Shown one piece after another: positions 1 to 16,232 of a stretch of DNA of 64,000 nt (position 1 is its first letter; each line of letters begins with the position of its first letter). The stretch covers positions 2,560,501 through 2,624,500 of the forward strand of contig JAKNDB010000098.1 in assembly GCA_024305405.1 (NCBI GenBank), read 5' to 3'. This DNA is from Dirofilaria immitis. Its lineage: Eukaryota; Nematoda; Chromadorea; Rhabditida; Onchocercidae. The position numbers were made by a program, and so were the translations under genes. The notes under the pieces are model-generated. The model had not been told where the DNA came from and did no database searches. It worked only from the letters and a program-made list of their open reading frames with translations.

Positions 1-70
1 AATACTTGTAGTGAATTCATGCAAAACAAGTCAAATGGAAAGGAACATTTCAATCTTTCTTAATTTGCAG

Positions 71-4089
<4,019 letters not shown>

Positions 4090-5579
4090 ATCGGATGGAT
4101 GTATTTCTAGAAGTCAATAGTTCAGTTTACTGCTTTTTGTTTCCATTTCACTCTATAAAATTGTATTCGTTAAAATTTAACAGAAATATGCGACTAAAAT
4201 TTTTTATGCTTTGTTTGTTCATACAAAAACTACTTATGTTTCATTTAAAATCTAAACTGTAATTATTTGTTTACTATTCTTTGCATTATTTAGGGCTAAA
4301 ATTTTTGCACTGTTTAAATTCAAACATTTCTGCTCACGAATTCATATATTTCTAATTTTTTCTTGTATTCGTTTTTTTTTTTAATGCTTTGTAGGCTTCA
4401 GCTTCATTTTGAATTTCAAGGGAAAGGTAGTGCTAGTTATTAGGAATAAAATAATAAAATTTTTCAAATTTTGCAGGCCTAGAGAATCATTGCGATATAA
4501 AGCTGTAGGAGTTGTATAGCTTTAGGAATATTTTTGAGATGTAATTTCATTTATCGTATATATTTCGATTATATCAGTTTGAAAATTGCATTATAATACT
4601 TAGATGCAAGTTACTTATTTCAACTTCTTAGTTAATTTGCTAGAATTTAAGGATGAAACATAGTCTAACTTTTCATGCTAATTTTCAAGAATATAAGAGT
4701 GAAACATCGTTTTTCCTAAGAAATAATTTAAGATTTAAATGTAATTATGATTACAAATAATGAAGACCATATTATGAATATTATGATTATAAGCTAAGTA
4801 TAGGATGAGTTAAGTAAGTGATTTTTTCCTACACTTCGTATCGGCGTAATTTTTTGCCTATATTTGCAAATAATTGCTTACCATACTTTTGCATTTGTAC
4901 TATAATTTTCTGCTTCATTACTAAGAAAATATATTTCATATATTTATGAAAGAATTTTTGGATCTAGGAATTTTCGGATACTGGTGATATTGATACCAAT
5001 TATGTGTAATGCAAATTATTTTCGTATATGATAGTGCAATATCATGCAATATCAATTCCATTATTTTCGAAAGATTATATTGATCTTGAACAAACGAATA
5101 TCTAGTATTATAATAGGATTGCGAGAGGAAAATAATGTTTCAGGAATAAATCTTCAAAGAATTTCTCATTTATTTGTGATCATCATTTATTCATATCTTT
5201 TTTTACATTACTGAACTGTATAATGCTTTACATGTAAAATTTGAAATAAATCTAAGTTTAATCTTGTTCTCGAAATGACAGCAGGCTGCGGGAAATTTCC
5301 ACAAATTTTTAATGACTATTTATATAAATCAAAATTTCTAATGTTTTGTGATAGGTGATGCTTTGAAAGAACTCGCATAACTCAATGTTTTTTGAGAAAA
5401 AAAAGGAAAAGAAACCTCTAAAATTGCTTCGAGATAGAACTGGGAATGCAGGAACATGAATGATATTCATAAAGATTTAAATAAGTTCTGGATTTGCATA
5501 ATTCTAGAATATGAAAGGTTTAACCTTGTGTTTTGAAATAACTCGCAGAATTGATACATTTGAATATACTGTTAGCAGG
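4090..5579. other. Intergenic, kinesin-13 3' flank to TRIP4 start
   Basis: AT-rich sequence with no coding frame I can support. It should contain the kinesin 3' UTR; an AATAAA-type motif occurs near 4447. Just before the TRIP4 start the sequence reads GTTAGCAG-G-ATG, which suits a trans-splice acceptor. Confidence 0.6.
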
Positions 5580-8500
5580 ATGAACAATTCGAATCATTCG
5601 TTGAAATCATTAGCGGCATCATTAAATGAAATTCATTCTCATCAGCAAAAGCCTAATATTCCTGTAACTTTCAAAAATAACAATCCTGCTGATAGATTAC
5701 GTCCAGGTAAGTTTGAAATTTTATTTATTGCTTCTTATACGATTTGGCTAACGTTGATTTGATTTTTAGTATAAAAATTTCAGGAAGACATCATTGTGAT
5801 TGTCAAACTCGAAATAGATAAATTAATTTTAGGAAGACATCGTTGTGAGTGTCAAGCTCGAATACATAAATTAATTCGAAATTGCTTAAGTTGCGGACGT
5901 GTAGTATGTGAGCAAGAGGGTAGCGGACCTTGTATGTTTTGCGGTGAACTTGTTTGCACTCGAGAAGAGCGAAAAGTAAGTTCATATTAGCGATCCAATC
6001 TTTAATATTACTAATTTTTATCATAAGATATGGTGTTTTCCTTATCAGTTACTTTCAAATTTTATTGCGCTGATTATTTTTAATGAGCTTAAAGACTTCT
6101 CTAGAGATCTTTAAATAATTTGTAACATTTTTAAAAATATCAATTTTACAAAATATACATAACAAAAAAGTCATTCCTAAAAATGTTATCAAAGTTTATT
6201 TGATATAAATCATATTTATTGTATATCGTTGTGATAGAAGACTAATTGTAAATTAGATGTGCTATTTGTTTTTGATTTTATAAAATGAAGGTTAATATTT
6301 TTAAGCCTTTCTTATTATTTATTTAAATTTAAAAAATTTTTCGAATAGATTTTTCGAATAGATTCTATCTAACTGCTATCAATATTCATTAAATCTGTTT
6401 TAGATTTTGAATCAAAAGTCAAGAAAATCAATCGAACTTTACAATAGATTAATGGGATGTGGCAATGATAAAACTCTTGATGCAGAAGTATTTTCATTGG
6501 CATCGGTTGGGAATGCATTAGCAAAAGCTGAGCAATACAAAAATAAATTACTAGTTGCAGATTCTGAAACGTCGGTTTATTCTCACATTTTAGATATTCA
6601 ATTACGATATTACAAATAAAATGAAAATTTCTCTTGCCCAGAAAGTTTTTTCTTTTTGTTTGAAATAAATATTCATGGTAAAAATTGGTTTCATAAACAA
6701 GAAAAGGTGTTTTAACTAAAAATTCTAGATGCAATTTAGCAATTTTAGAGAAATGAGAACACATATTCATGATTTGGAATCGGATTATTATAACATGGAA
6801 AATAACATATATTTGACAAAAGAGGTCAGTGTTCTTTTTATTATGATTACTAAGATATCCAATCTGTACAGTCCAGAATTGTGCCTGATATGATCATGGT
6901 ACATAGCTCCCTTCAATGAAGGACAGATGTCAATTGTAAATATATGTTTTTCAAAATATCGCAGTTTTAATAATTCAGATGGCCAATGGCCAATTTAATT
7001 ACATAACTTTCCTATTAGCCTGTATAGGAACGGCAGGCTATAGTAGCTCGTAAAGAAGAATTAAAAGAATTACGGAAACGACAACGACGGATTCTTACTG
7101 TGGACTTCGACTTCGAAAATGCCAATGTTTCTGAAGTAAGCATTCCAAAATATATTTGGACTAAATTTTTAAAAATTGTTAGAAACTAATATATAATGTA
7201 TGTTCATTTATTTATTCATTGATTAGCTATTGTTTCTCAGTAGCTTGAAATTCATTGAAATATCAACTTTCGCTATGGTAAAGGGAACGACTATGATAAA
7301 AATTTTCATCCAAAGATTTCAGGTTACCGATTATACCAGTAATACTTTCATCGTTTTAGCTGTTATTTAAATTTCAATAATTCTATTTTGAGTCGTAATT
7401 GCAGACCAAAGAAAATCAGCAGGACGTACATGATCCTGTGATCGAATCAATCCTGTTATCTTCTAGAAAACGTCAACAAGCTGAGGCATCAAAGCCCGAA
7501 GTGAGGTGGGCTCCGGATGGATTTGTACTAAAGGTTCGTTTTATTTTTGCTTCACTATTTTGTTGGAGGAAAAAAATTTAGTAAGTTAATTCTTTGTTGT
7601 TCCCTTGTATCTGTGAATTAATTAATTAGAATTTTTTTAAATAAAATAAACTAGAATCGAGTATTTCAAATAACTACAGGTTTTAATTATGCAATGCCAA
7701 AATTTTATAAAAAATGGAACTATTCGTTGAAAAGCTATTTGTTATAAACAGTTTTTTCAATGTGAAATTTTGTCTTCATTCTCTTACATCGAAATTTATG
7801 GCTTTTATTTTCTGATTATATTGATTTGACACAAATATTGGCATTGCATATGAGAGAAATTACATAGCTGCTTGTGATATGATCTAAAATCTTTACCTAA
7901 TTCAGTATAATAGTAAAAATCAACGAAGAAACAATCATCGACAAGATGATAATGATGAAGGAGACATGGAAGATATAGCATTCATGATGTTAAGCGATGA
8001 AATGATGTATATGGAAGTGGCAAGAAAAGGTTATACGATAGGTATTGTTCAGCCTATTGCAACATTGCTAGCTTATGGATTTCGAAGGTCATTATACTAT
8101 CTTTTTACTGTCACATAGATTTTGTAGCATAAATTTGAGGATGAATCAGTTACGAATTTAAATTGTGATTTAATAAAAAATAATGTACTTTGATGCGTTT
8201 ATGTTTAAGTACTCTGTGCTAAATTGATAACAGTGATGGTTGGGTTATAATATTTATTTAGTTGTGGAATTAGAATTAAATGAATGAACCAGTGTAAATC
8301 AAATTAAAAGAAAGTTTTATAGGCATCTTCCGTGGAATGAAGATGTTGACATTAGAGGACCAATATTAATTGCTTCGAAAAGTAAATCTGCTTCGAAAAA
8401 TGAAATTGAAAAGGAAATCTCACATTGCTCTCATTTCCTTCCAAATAGTAAAGATTTTGTTCAAATAAATTGTATAATATAAAAAATTAGAAAAGAATCG

Positions 8501-9301
8501 TTGCATAATTTAAAAAATTTTTAAATCATGTTAGTTGTTTTTATTTTTTTCAAAAAATAAATAAATTTCAGAAAAAATAGCAGGCTTTATAGTTTTCGAA
8601 ACCTCGATACAAATCTATTTCATTTTTTTCTTTTTTAATAGAATAAAAAGGTTGAACTTATAGATAGTATGAAAGAACACGAATTTCCATCCGAATTCCC
8701 TTCAGGCATGATTGTGGGTCGTGCATTGCTTACTGATTGTTTATCGATGGAAGAATATAAGGAAAAGGTAACACTGATTAATATTTATTTCAATAAAGAT
8801 GTTTTATTGTGTAAATTGGATAACATTCATAGTAAATTAGGCATTTTGTTATTTAGAGTTTTGATGAAAGAAATTATCAAAGTAACATTAGTGTCATATG
8901 AATGTTTCATATTTTTTAATTTGTTAAAAAAATTGCTACATTGGTAGAATATTTGCATGAAGCGGTGGTTGATTTGGATTGCAAAATCAAAAATAAAACC
9001 ATTGATAGATATATCTTAATTATCAATTAGAAAATAAATAAAATCTATATTAAGTCAAATAAATATATTCAACTTCTTTTTGTTGTTATCTTTTTTCAAT
9101 TAAAAATGTTGTTATGCTATTTTGCAGTATTCCAACAATGAATGCTCTGATGCTGAAGGATCTTGTGTATTGATATTCGACGTTTTTGAACCACTACTTA
9201 TTCCTATCCCTCATATTCCTCTTTCGGATGGTATTTATCAAGTTGACAAGCAATTATTGACTGTTATAAAACAAATTCTGGAACCAGCATCGTTCTATTG
9301 A
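5580..9301 (+). CDS. TRIP4: TRIP4/ASC-1 homologue (activating signal cointegrator 1)
   Basis: TRIP4 is the scaffold subunit of the ASC-1 co-activator and ribosome-quality-control complex. Ten exons join in frame: 5580-5706, 5833-5975, 6404-6570, 6749-6824, 7028-7135, 7405-7533, 7906-8087, 8323-8458, 8642-8767, 9128-9301 (TGA), giving about 455 aa (human 581). The C2HC5 zinc finger is at about residues 43-85: HRCEC, NCLSCGRVVCEQEGSGPC, MFCGELVC. It is followed by the family's DLESDYY segment and a basic helix (ELRKRQRR). The C-terminal ASCH domain begins near GIVQPIATLLAYG and includes FPSEFPSG and TDCLSMEEY. The start is the ATG directly after a TTAGCAG acceptor-like site, so SL trans-splicing is plausible; the N-terminal region is shorter than in vertebrates. 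Least certain boundaries: the TTT-GTTCAA donor at 8458 and the acceptor at 6748 (an alternative TCTAG lies 20 bases upstream). No frameshift was found. Confidence 0.88.
5784..5880 (+). repeat. Tandem duplication of the TRIP4 zinc-finger exon start, including its acceptor
   Basis: Copy 1 (5784-5832) and copy 2 (from 5833) are about 49-bp direct repeats, each preceded by a usable acceptor (TTTCAG and TTTTAG). Copy 2 encodes GRHRCECQARIHKLI. Copy 1 would encode GRHHCDCQTRNR followed by an in-frame TAA, so it is a decayed copy now lying in the intron just upstream of the used site. Confidence 0.85.
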
Positions 9302-11114
9302 ATGATTTCTCTTAATTGAAGTCATGGTTATAGCATGATAATCAGGCTTAGAATGGTTACTCATATTTGTACTCATATTTGTTATTTATAGAGTGATTGC
9401 GAATTCTAAAAAGTACGTTTCAGAATAATTGCTCTTAGCTCATTGCACAGTGACGTCATGAATTCATTTTATATATTCATTTTAAATTGTGTATTTGGAT
9501 ATAGCGAATAATATTTTTATCTCAAAGGTCTAATTGGTTTTTCATAGTTGTTTAGCTTCAAATTAAGTTGATAGTTTTGCTTCGACAAGTAAGAAAAATA
9601 CGATAATGAATAGTAATTTGAATGAACTTCAGTCGTTCTACAATCTTCCCTAAATTTTTATTTTACGTTTTTTTTTCAATTTAGATTAATACGAAGATTA
9701 CTATCTATAATAGTTTCATTTTAAGAATGATTTTTGAGGCTACTATAGAAATATGTGGCAATAATTATTTGTATATGATTAATACAATCAAGTTAGCTAA
9801 TTTAACTTGGTCTAAAAATAATTTATATTGTCGATGCTATGAAATTAATTGCAAATAAAAATGAAGCCTAATCTTATATCTATTATCTATTATAATTGAT
9901 AAAAAATAAATAAAAATATTCAAGCCTAGATTCCTTGAAGAAATCAATGCATTAAGGTATGATGATATGATGATTTGAAACTTATATAAACTATCTATCT
10001 TATATTCTTATATATTTTTGAAATAATATTTTTATTCTTAATCTTTCTTCTCAATCATCAACCACGATAACTCTTTTGTCATTTAGCCTCGGTATCACTG
10101 GATAGAACTGGAAAGATTTCATTTGTTGCGTTATTTTTGTAAAATATAAATTTGAATTTTCTCTTTCAGATGTTAATAATTCACTCGGACATTTGTCATT
10201 TTTAATAGATTGATAGTAAATTTAAATATGAAATATTTTTTAATTAACAATATAAATATTATATTTATCACTCATATATACATATATACATATTTCTCAG
10301 CCAAAATATTTTGTTGAATTTCAAATTTTCATTTTATCATTTTTTTCTCACCATTTCTATGCAAATTTATTTGTTTACAAATGATATATCTGATAATAAA
10401 GTTAAGAATATGAAGCTATTAATAAACAAAAATCATAATTTGAATGAGATTCTTCAACTGTTCCACAAATTATAGCTTCGAATTTAAAAAAAAAAAAAAA
10501 AGTCGAAATAAAGAATCATGCAAATGATATGGGTTTTGGATTGATTAACTTCTTGATTTGAATTCTCAGATGCGATGTGAGGAAATTGATTAACTATGAT
10601 TAATCGTTCGTTGATCTTAGTTGTCTGTGATGATGTTAATAGATGAAATGATAGTGATAATGATATGATCGAATAATTTAGACAAATAAATGGTGATATT
10701 CGTTGTTGTCTATATTTTATTCAAGTTATCAGCCTAAAGAAGACAATTTGTCAAATCTAGCCTCATTCTCATCGTCATAAATAATGGTAAAGTTTGTATC
10801 ACTGCTATGCTTTGGCGATAAAGTACGCTTGAATTTCGAGACTATGAATTTTCGAGATTTCATGGAAAGCAATTTAAGGAATTTCTTCTTCATTCAAGTT
10901 TGTGATACTGTAAGCGGAATTATATAGTTGTAAGTTATGAGAAGTGTATTGCAATGATTTTCATTGCACAGTTTTTTTATCTTTTGAATATTTCCGAGAA
11001 AAGTGGATTAAACGATTGAGGGGATTTGACGGAACAGGCCACGTGAATCACTTCTAGCGTTACTTTTCACGTTATCTTCCTTTTTTCATGCTATTTGTTT
11101 TTTTTTGTTGATAA

Positions 11115-11463
11115 TGAATTTTAGGTTTTAATGATAATGATTTTTCAATGATGATAATGATAATGAGGTTCAACTTTTAATGATAATGATTTTTCAATGA
11201 TGATAATGATAATGAGGTTCAACTTTTAATGATAATGATTTTTCATTGATGATAATGATAATGAGGTTTAAGTTTTAATGATAATGATTTTTCATTGATG
11301 ATAATGATAATGAGGTTTAAGTTTTAATGGTAATGATTTTTCGATGATGATAATGATAATGAATTTTAAGTTTTAATGATAATGATTTTTCGATGATGAT
11401 AATGATAATGAATTTTAAGTTTTAATGATAATGATTTTTCAATGATGATAATGATAATGAGTT
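11115..11463. repeat. 49-bp minisatellite, about 7 copies
   Basis: Units of about 49 bp are built on TAATGATAATGATTTTTC and ATGATGATAATGATAATGA. The variable positions are AGGTTCAAC / AGGTTTAAG / AATTTTAAG at the unit start and CAATG / CATTG / CGATG in the middle. Variants cluster in neighbouring pairs, as expected if blocks duplicated stepwise. Confidence 0.93.
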
Positions 11464-11888
11464 TCAATGATTTGTTTTTAACATATTATCATACTTTATT
11501 ATTGTCATATTTTTTTTAAATTTACGAAATTAAATAACTGAATAATGAATTATTCAATTATTTGATTTGCTGGTTGGAAAATTTTTGTAAGATTCAAAAA
11601 AAATTTTTGCTTAGCAAATATTATTATCTAATCTTTGACTAACATTGTTAAATATTTACAATAATCATGTAATGATAATTTATTAAGATTTTCATTTCTT
11701 TTCATTTATTTTATAAAAAAAAAGAAAATTGAAATTGTTTTTAATTTAAATAATTTTAAACATGGAAAGCAAAAATCAAACTATCATATTCTTTATTATT
11801 ACAATAATAAATAATATAAATTCGTGATTTTATTAATATATACGGGAATAGAGGATAAAAAATTTATTTTTAGAGTATAAAATTGGAA

Positions 11889-11927
11889 AGAGAAGAAGAA
11901 GAAGAAGAAGAAGAAAAGAAAGAAAAA
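11889..11927. repeat. GAA-rich tract in the presumed 5' UTR
   Basis: AGAAGAAGAAGAAGAAGAAG grades into AGAAAGAAAAAAG and ends four bases before the MTCH2-like ATG at 11932. Confidence 0.9.
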
Positions 11928-11931
11928 AGAA

Positions 11932-14900
11932 ATGCCTTCTTGGAGTCAACATTTTGGACTTGATGATGCTGAGGTAAGGAAATGTTGTATTACTAATTTA
12001 TTTTGATTAATAGTAATGTATTTAGCATAAAACTTTATGTAATCGAAAACTAAGTAATATAAAAATAAGATTGAGAAGTTCGAATAAAATATTCGCTTAG
12101 TTGATTAATTGATAAATTCTTGGGGATTGAGGAATCTTGAAGGATCATGAGATATGATGATAGTATCTTGGAATTGTCGAAATTTATCCATCTACTTCTA
12201 TATTTATTTATATATCTATAGTTTTATGCAAGGCATTATTCATAATAATTCGTAGTTACATCTTTTCTAAATTAAGTGGAGAATAAAAAAAAATTTTATG
12301 AAATGATATGTATATTTAAATATCATTAATAATATGGATGATTTAGTTGTCGAGTGTACTTTTTAAATCTTATAATTTTTCGTTTTCTTGATTTGTGTTT
12401 TATTTATCATAATTTTATAATCATGATTAACATTATTTTATTTGATTTGCAAAAAAAAAGTTGCGATATATTCAAGTTTTATTTTTTTCCTATCTGATCA
12501 TTTCAATTATCATTTTATAGACGGAAAAGGTTGAGAAACGTGGACGATATATTGTTGTAAAAACATTGGTTGGTATTGCAGTTTATCCATTAACACATGT
12601 AAAAGTTCTATTTCAACTTGGTTATGAACCATTTCCTTTAACATCGGGAAAATTTTTATGGTTCTTTCGTGAAGGATATTTTCTTCCTAATGGTATCAAA
12701 TATGGTATGTATTTCTATGTTTTATCTTTTTACACTTTCTTTTTTTTTTGCTTATATTCAAAAAAGGAATCATCGTACAGTAGTGTTAACTTATTTTGAT
12801 TTTAGTTCATAACGAAAGAAATTCATAATTTTTTGCTTAGTTATTTTTCAAATTTATTTCTTTCAGTGTGTGAATTTTATTATCATTACGATACGATTGC
12901 TTAACAAATAGCAATTGCTACTTGTTAAGACAAAATTATTATTGAATAACTAAATGTTGTTTAATTTTAGCGAAAGGAATGTATAACCGTCACGGACTAC
13001 ATAAACTCTATGCAGGCATCGATGCTTCTATTATTTCTCAAATTACTTCTGCTTCTGTTGACCTTATGACAAATATCGTTAGTTTTTTGTTTTATAATAA
13101 ATCCAGTGTAAGCCCAATCCAAGGAATCCAGTATAGCTCATATTTAAAGGTTAAATAAAATGTGTAGTGTCATTCAGATAGAAAAATATACAGTAAAAGA
13201 AAAGTTTGAAGATTATTACTGGAATTGATAGGAAATGAAGTGATCGTAGTAGTAATAAAAATATTCAAGAGTTTTTATCTTAATTATTATTAAAAAGAAT
13301 ATCGGATCACTAGCCAACTCTTTTGGAAAGTTTGTATTTCTGAGATTAACATAAAACAAAATTATATAAGCAATTATTGCAGTCAAATAATTAACACGAA
13401 GCAGTGGAACGGTTTTGTTTTTTAAAACATATTAATTTTATGGAATTGCGAAATTAAAATAATTCATTTTTGTCTTTGACATATTCATCTGTTTCATACA
13501 ATTATGTATTTATTATGTAATTTTCATTTTTGCAGTATATTGACCGTCATTATCCCGAAATTGGTGGGAAACCAATCAATATTGATAAAGAGGAATCAGA
13601 AATGAGTGATATGGAAAGTTTCCGTCGTGTCTTACGTTTCGCTATCCGAGAAAGTATTTCTCGTACTGTTGCGGTCATTATTTCACGTCCATTCACTGGT
13701 GCTTATCTTTTGTTTTCTAAACTGAGATTTTATTTAAAATATTTAAATATTTAAGAAATGTAATTATGATTTTAACGATAACATATTGCAAAGATTTCAG
13801 TGATCATGATCAGGCAAATTGCGCAAATTGTGGGTGGTGAACTTAAATATCATAATGTATTATCCTCATTACGACTAGTCGGTATTGAAGAGGGTCCAAA
13901 AGGATTGTTTTCGTTAGTTTCCATATTTATTTAATTTTAATTATATTTGAATTTATCTTTCGAAAGACTATTTCCTAATATGAAGAAAAGTTTTTAGGTA
14001 AAACTTATATTTGCACTAATTTTCTGCTTTTTATAATTATTCGAGGTATTTATATTATTTTAGAGGCTTGATACCTCAACTGATTGCGGAATATTTGTCG
14101 ATATGGGGTGTACATTTTGTTCTTTATGGTATTGAACGTATCACATTGCGTGCTCAGCAAGATGCTATTGTAAGTTAATATTATTGAAGATATTACTTTC
14201 TATTTTAGCTGCTTGGAATTTATGAATATTTAATTGAGATTAAACTTTTAATTTCCTTTTTAATTTCTTAGATTTTAATAAAAAATAGTGTTGGATATTG
14301 CTTAATAACAGGAATCATTAAGGTTTTTTTTTAGAATTTATCTTTCTCCTTCACTGATTGTACAACGAAAATTGTTTTTGCAGCGTTCTAATAATAAGGA
14401 AGGAGAGAATTTGGTCGTTTCAACACGCAAAATGCTGCATTTAATTGCACCGGTATTTGTGAACAGTTTCACATATCCATTTCAGGTGGTATCAACAGTA
14501 ATGGCAGTTGCGGGTTCCGGGTAAGATTTTTTCTTATATTACATCTTATTTAAGGAAAACATCAGATAGGCTCGATTTTATCTCTTTTCCATTCGATTTT
14601 TATTGTTTAAGGCATAGTTTAAATTAGCGAACACAAATTTAATTCGTAATGCTGATTATCGTGTCAATATAACCATCTAATCTTCATTATTTTATGCGAT
14701 GAAATATCTTTTTAACTTCGTCATATTTTTTATTTTATTACATTATTTAACACTTATTATATTCTTTCTAATCAATTTTCATATATTACAGACTCCTTAT
14801 TTCGCTCTTGCCATATAGTCCGCCGTTTTCTTTATGGCAGGATGCTTATGATTATCTGTTACCAGTTAACGGATTAAAACGAGGCTCGAGAATATTCTGG

Positions 14901-14972
14901 CGTGAACATTGCGGAGCTGTTAGCGTGGGTTCTGATCAAGAACTCTATGCTGCTAACAAACATTTCGTATAA
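11932..14972 (+). CDS. MTCH2: Mitochondrial carrier homologue 2-like protein (MTCH2)
   Basis: MTCH2 is a diverged SLC25-fold protein of the outer mitochondrial membrane, with roles in tail-anchored protein insertion and apoptosis. Eight exons join in frame: 11932-11973, 12521-12704, 12971-13107, 13536-13698, 13801-13912, 14064-14169, 14384-14520, 14792-14972 (TAA), giving about 353 aa (human about 303). Visible features are YPLTHVKVLFQLGYEPFP near residue 30, where carriers have P-hx-D/E-hx-R; RHGLHKLYAGI; SRPFTVIMIRQIAQIVGGE in the second repeat; and IEEGPKGLFSGLIPQL. The C-terminal part (NGLKRGSRIFWR...) matches the family's ending. The canonical PxD/ExxK/R carrier signature is degenerate, as is normal for MTCH proteins and unlike true exchangers. 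The extra length is mainly the charged loop GGKPINIDKEESEMSD at about residues 124-139. No frameshift was found. Confidence 0.85.
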
Positions 14973-16232
14973 GTTATTATTTTTGTCATCGTTCATTATT
15001 TTGTTTTTTACTATTCTATTAGAGTAGAAAATCTTTTTTGTACGATGGTAATTGACATTACATTAGATTGTGTCTATAAATACTTCCTTGTTATTGCTGT
15101 TACTTGATCATAACTGGAAAGAAGTATTGGTGTAGATTTAAACAAAGGAGATGGGATTGAATTTTAGTAATTATAATGACGATTCTATGATTAAATTGAT
15201 TAAAGAGAAATAATAATAATGTTTATGAACAGTGATCAATTGATATTATTTTCAGTTGATAAAAGGAATGGATGGATCCCACGATTTTTAAGAATTTTCG
15301 TTGTTTCTTCTTTATAGCTATATTACAAATATTTATGTACCAAAAATGCAGTTAGTAAGTAACGCTAATTTTCTTTCACGAAGTTGTGGAAAGTTGTGAT
15401 GCTATTAATAGATTTTTATTAAGAAAAAATTCACATACTCATATTTTCGTTGTTTGTAATTTAAATTCTATGACAAGATTTTTACATAAATAGGAAAGAA
15501 AACACCTTATATCTTCTGATTCTAATTAAGCGATTGTTTCGATAAAAGATAAATAATAAGATACGCGAGATGCTTTTTATCAAAGAAAGAAAACAAAAGC
15601 TAGAAAATACGTTTTCATGAAAAAGTCAACTATAAATATTCTTTCAAAGATATGAGTAACTAAGTAATTAACGATATCTATTCGCTATCAGTTTATATTA
15701 ATTTTTTTTCCTAAAGAATTTATTCTCGTTTATGTTTTTACCCAGAAATATAGATATTACGAGATCTATTTCATGTTGAATTATGCTATAAGATTCAATA
15801 AAATAACATTTCAGTAAAATTCACCGAATCATTAATACTCTGCACTACTCATTACTCTCTTCTATTTCTTCATTTTCATTCCACAAATAAATTAGGATAT
15901 ATTTTATTTTCTAGTTCTAGTTATTATGAAAAAATTTTTAAATGATAAAAATAAAAAGTAATGTATAAATTTCCAAAAAAAAACAAGACATGCATCGTAC
16001 ATATATATATAAGTTGTATTTTATGCCATATCATCAAATAATTCAACTTCTTACATTGTAGATATTAATTTTTTTTTGTTAGTCAAAATGTAAATTTAAA
16101 TAATTGTTTTGAAATTTGGATTTTATGCAAAAATTTTTAAAATTCATAATTTAACAATTTATATTCTAACAATTATACAATCACTACAAACAGTAAGGCT
16201 ATTATTATACGGTTGTAATCATTATTAAAGCA
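14973..16232. other. Intergenic, MTCH2-like to TULA-like gene
   Basis: AT-rich. AATAAA at about 15798 could serve as the MTCH2-like polyadenylation signal. Nothing else is supported. Confidence 0.6.

Larger units (their letters stand above)
9302..11931. other. Intergenic, TRIP4 to MTCH2-like gene
   Basis: AT-rich, no gene seen. It holds the TRIP4 3' flank, the 49-bp minisatellite at 11115-11463 and a GAA-rich tract just before the next start codon. Confidence 0.7.
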
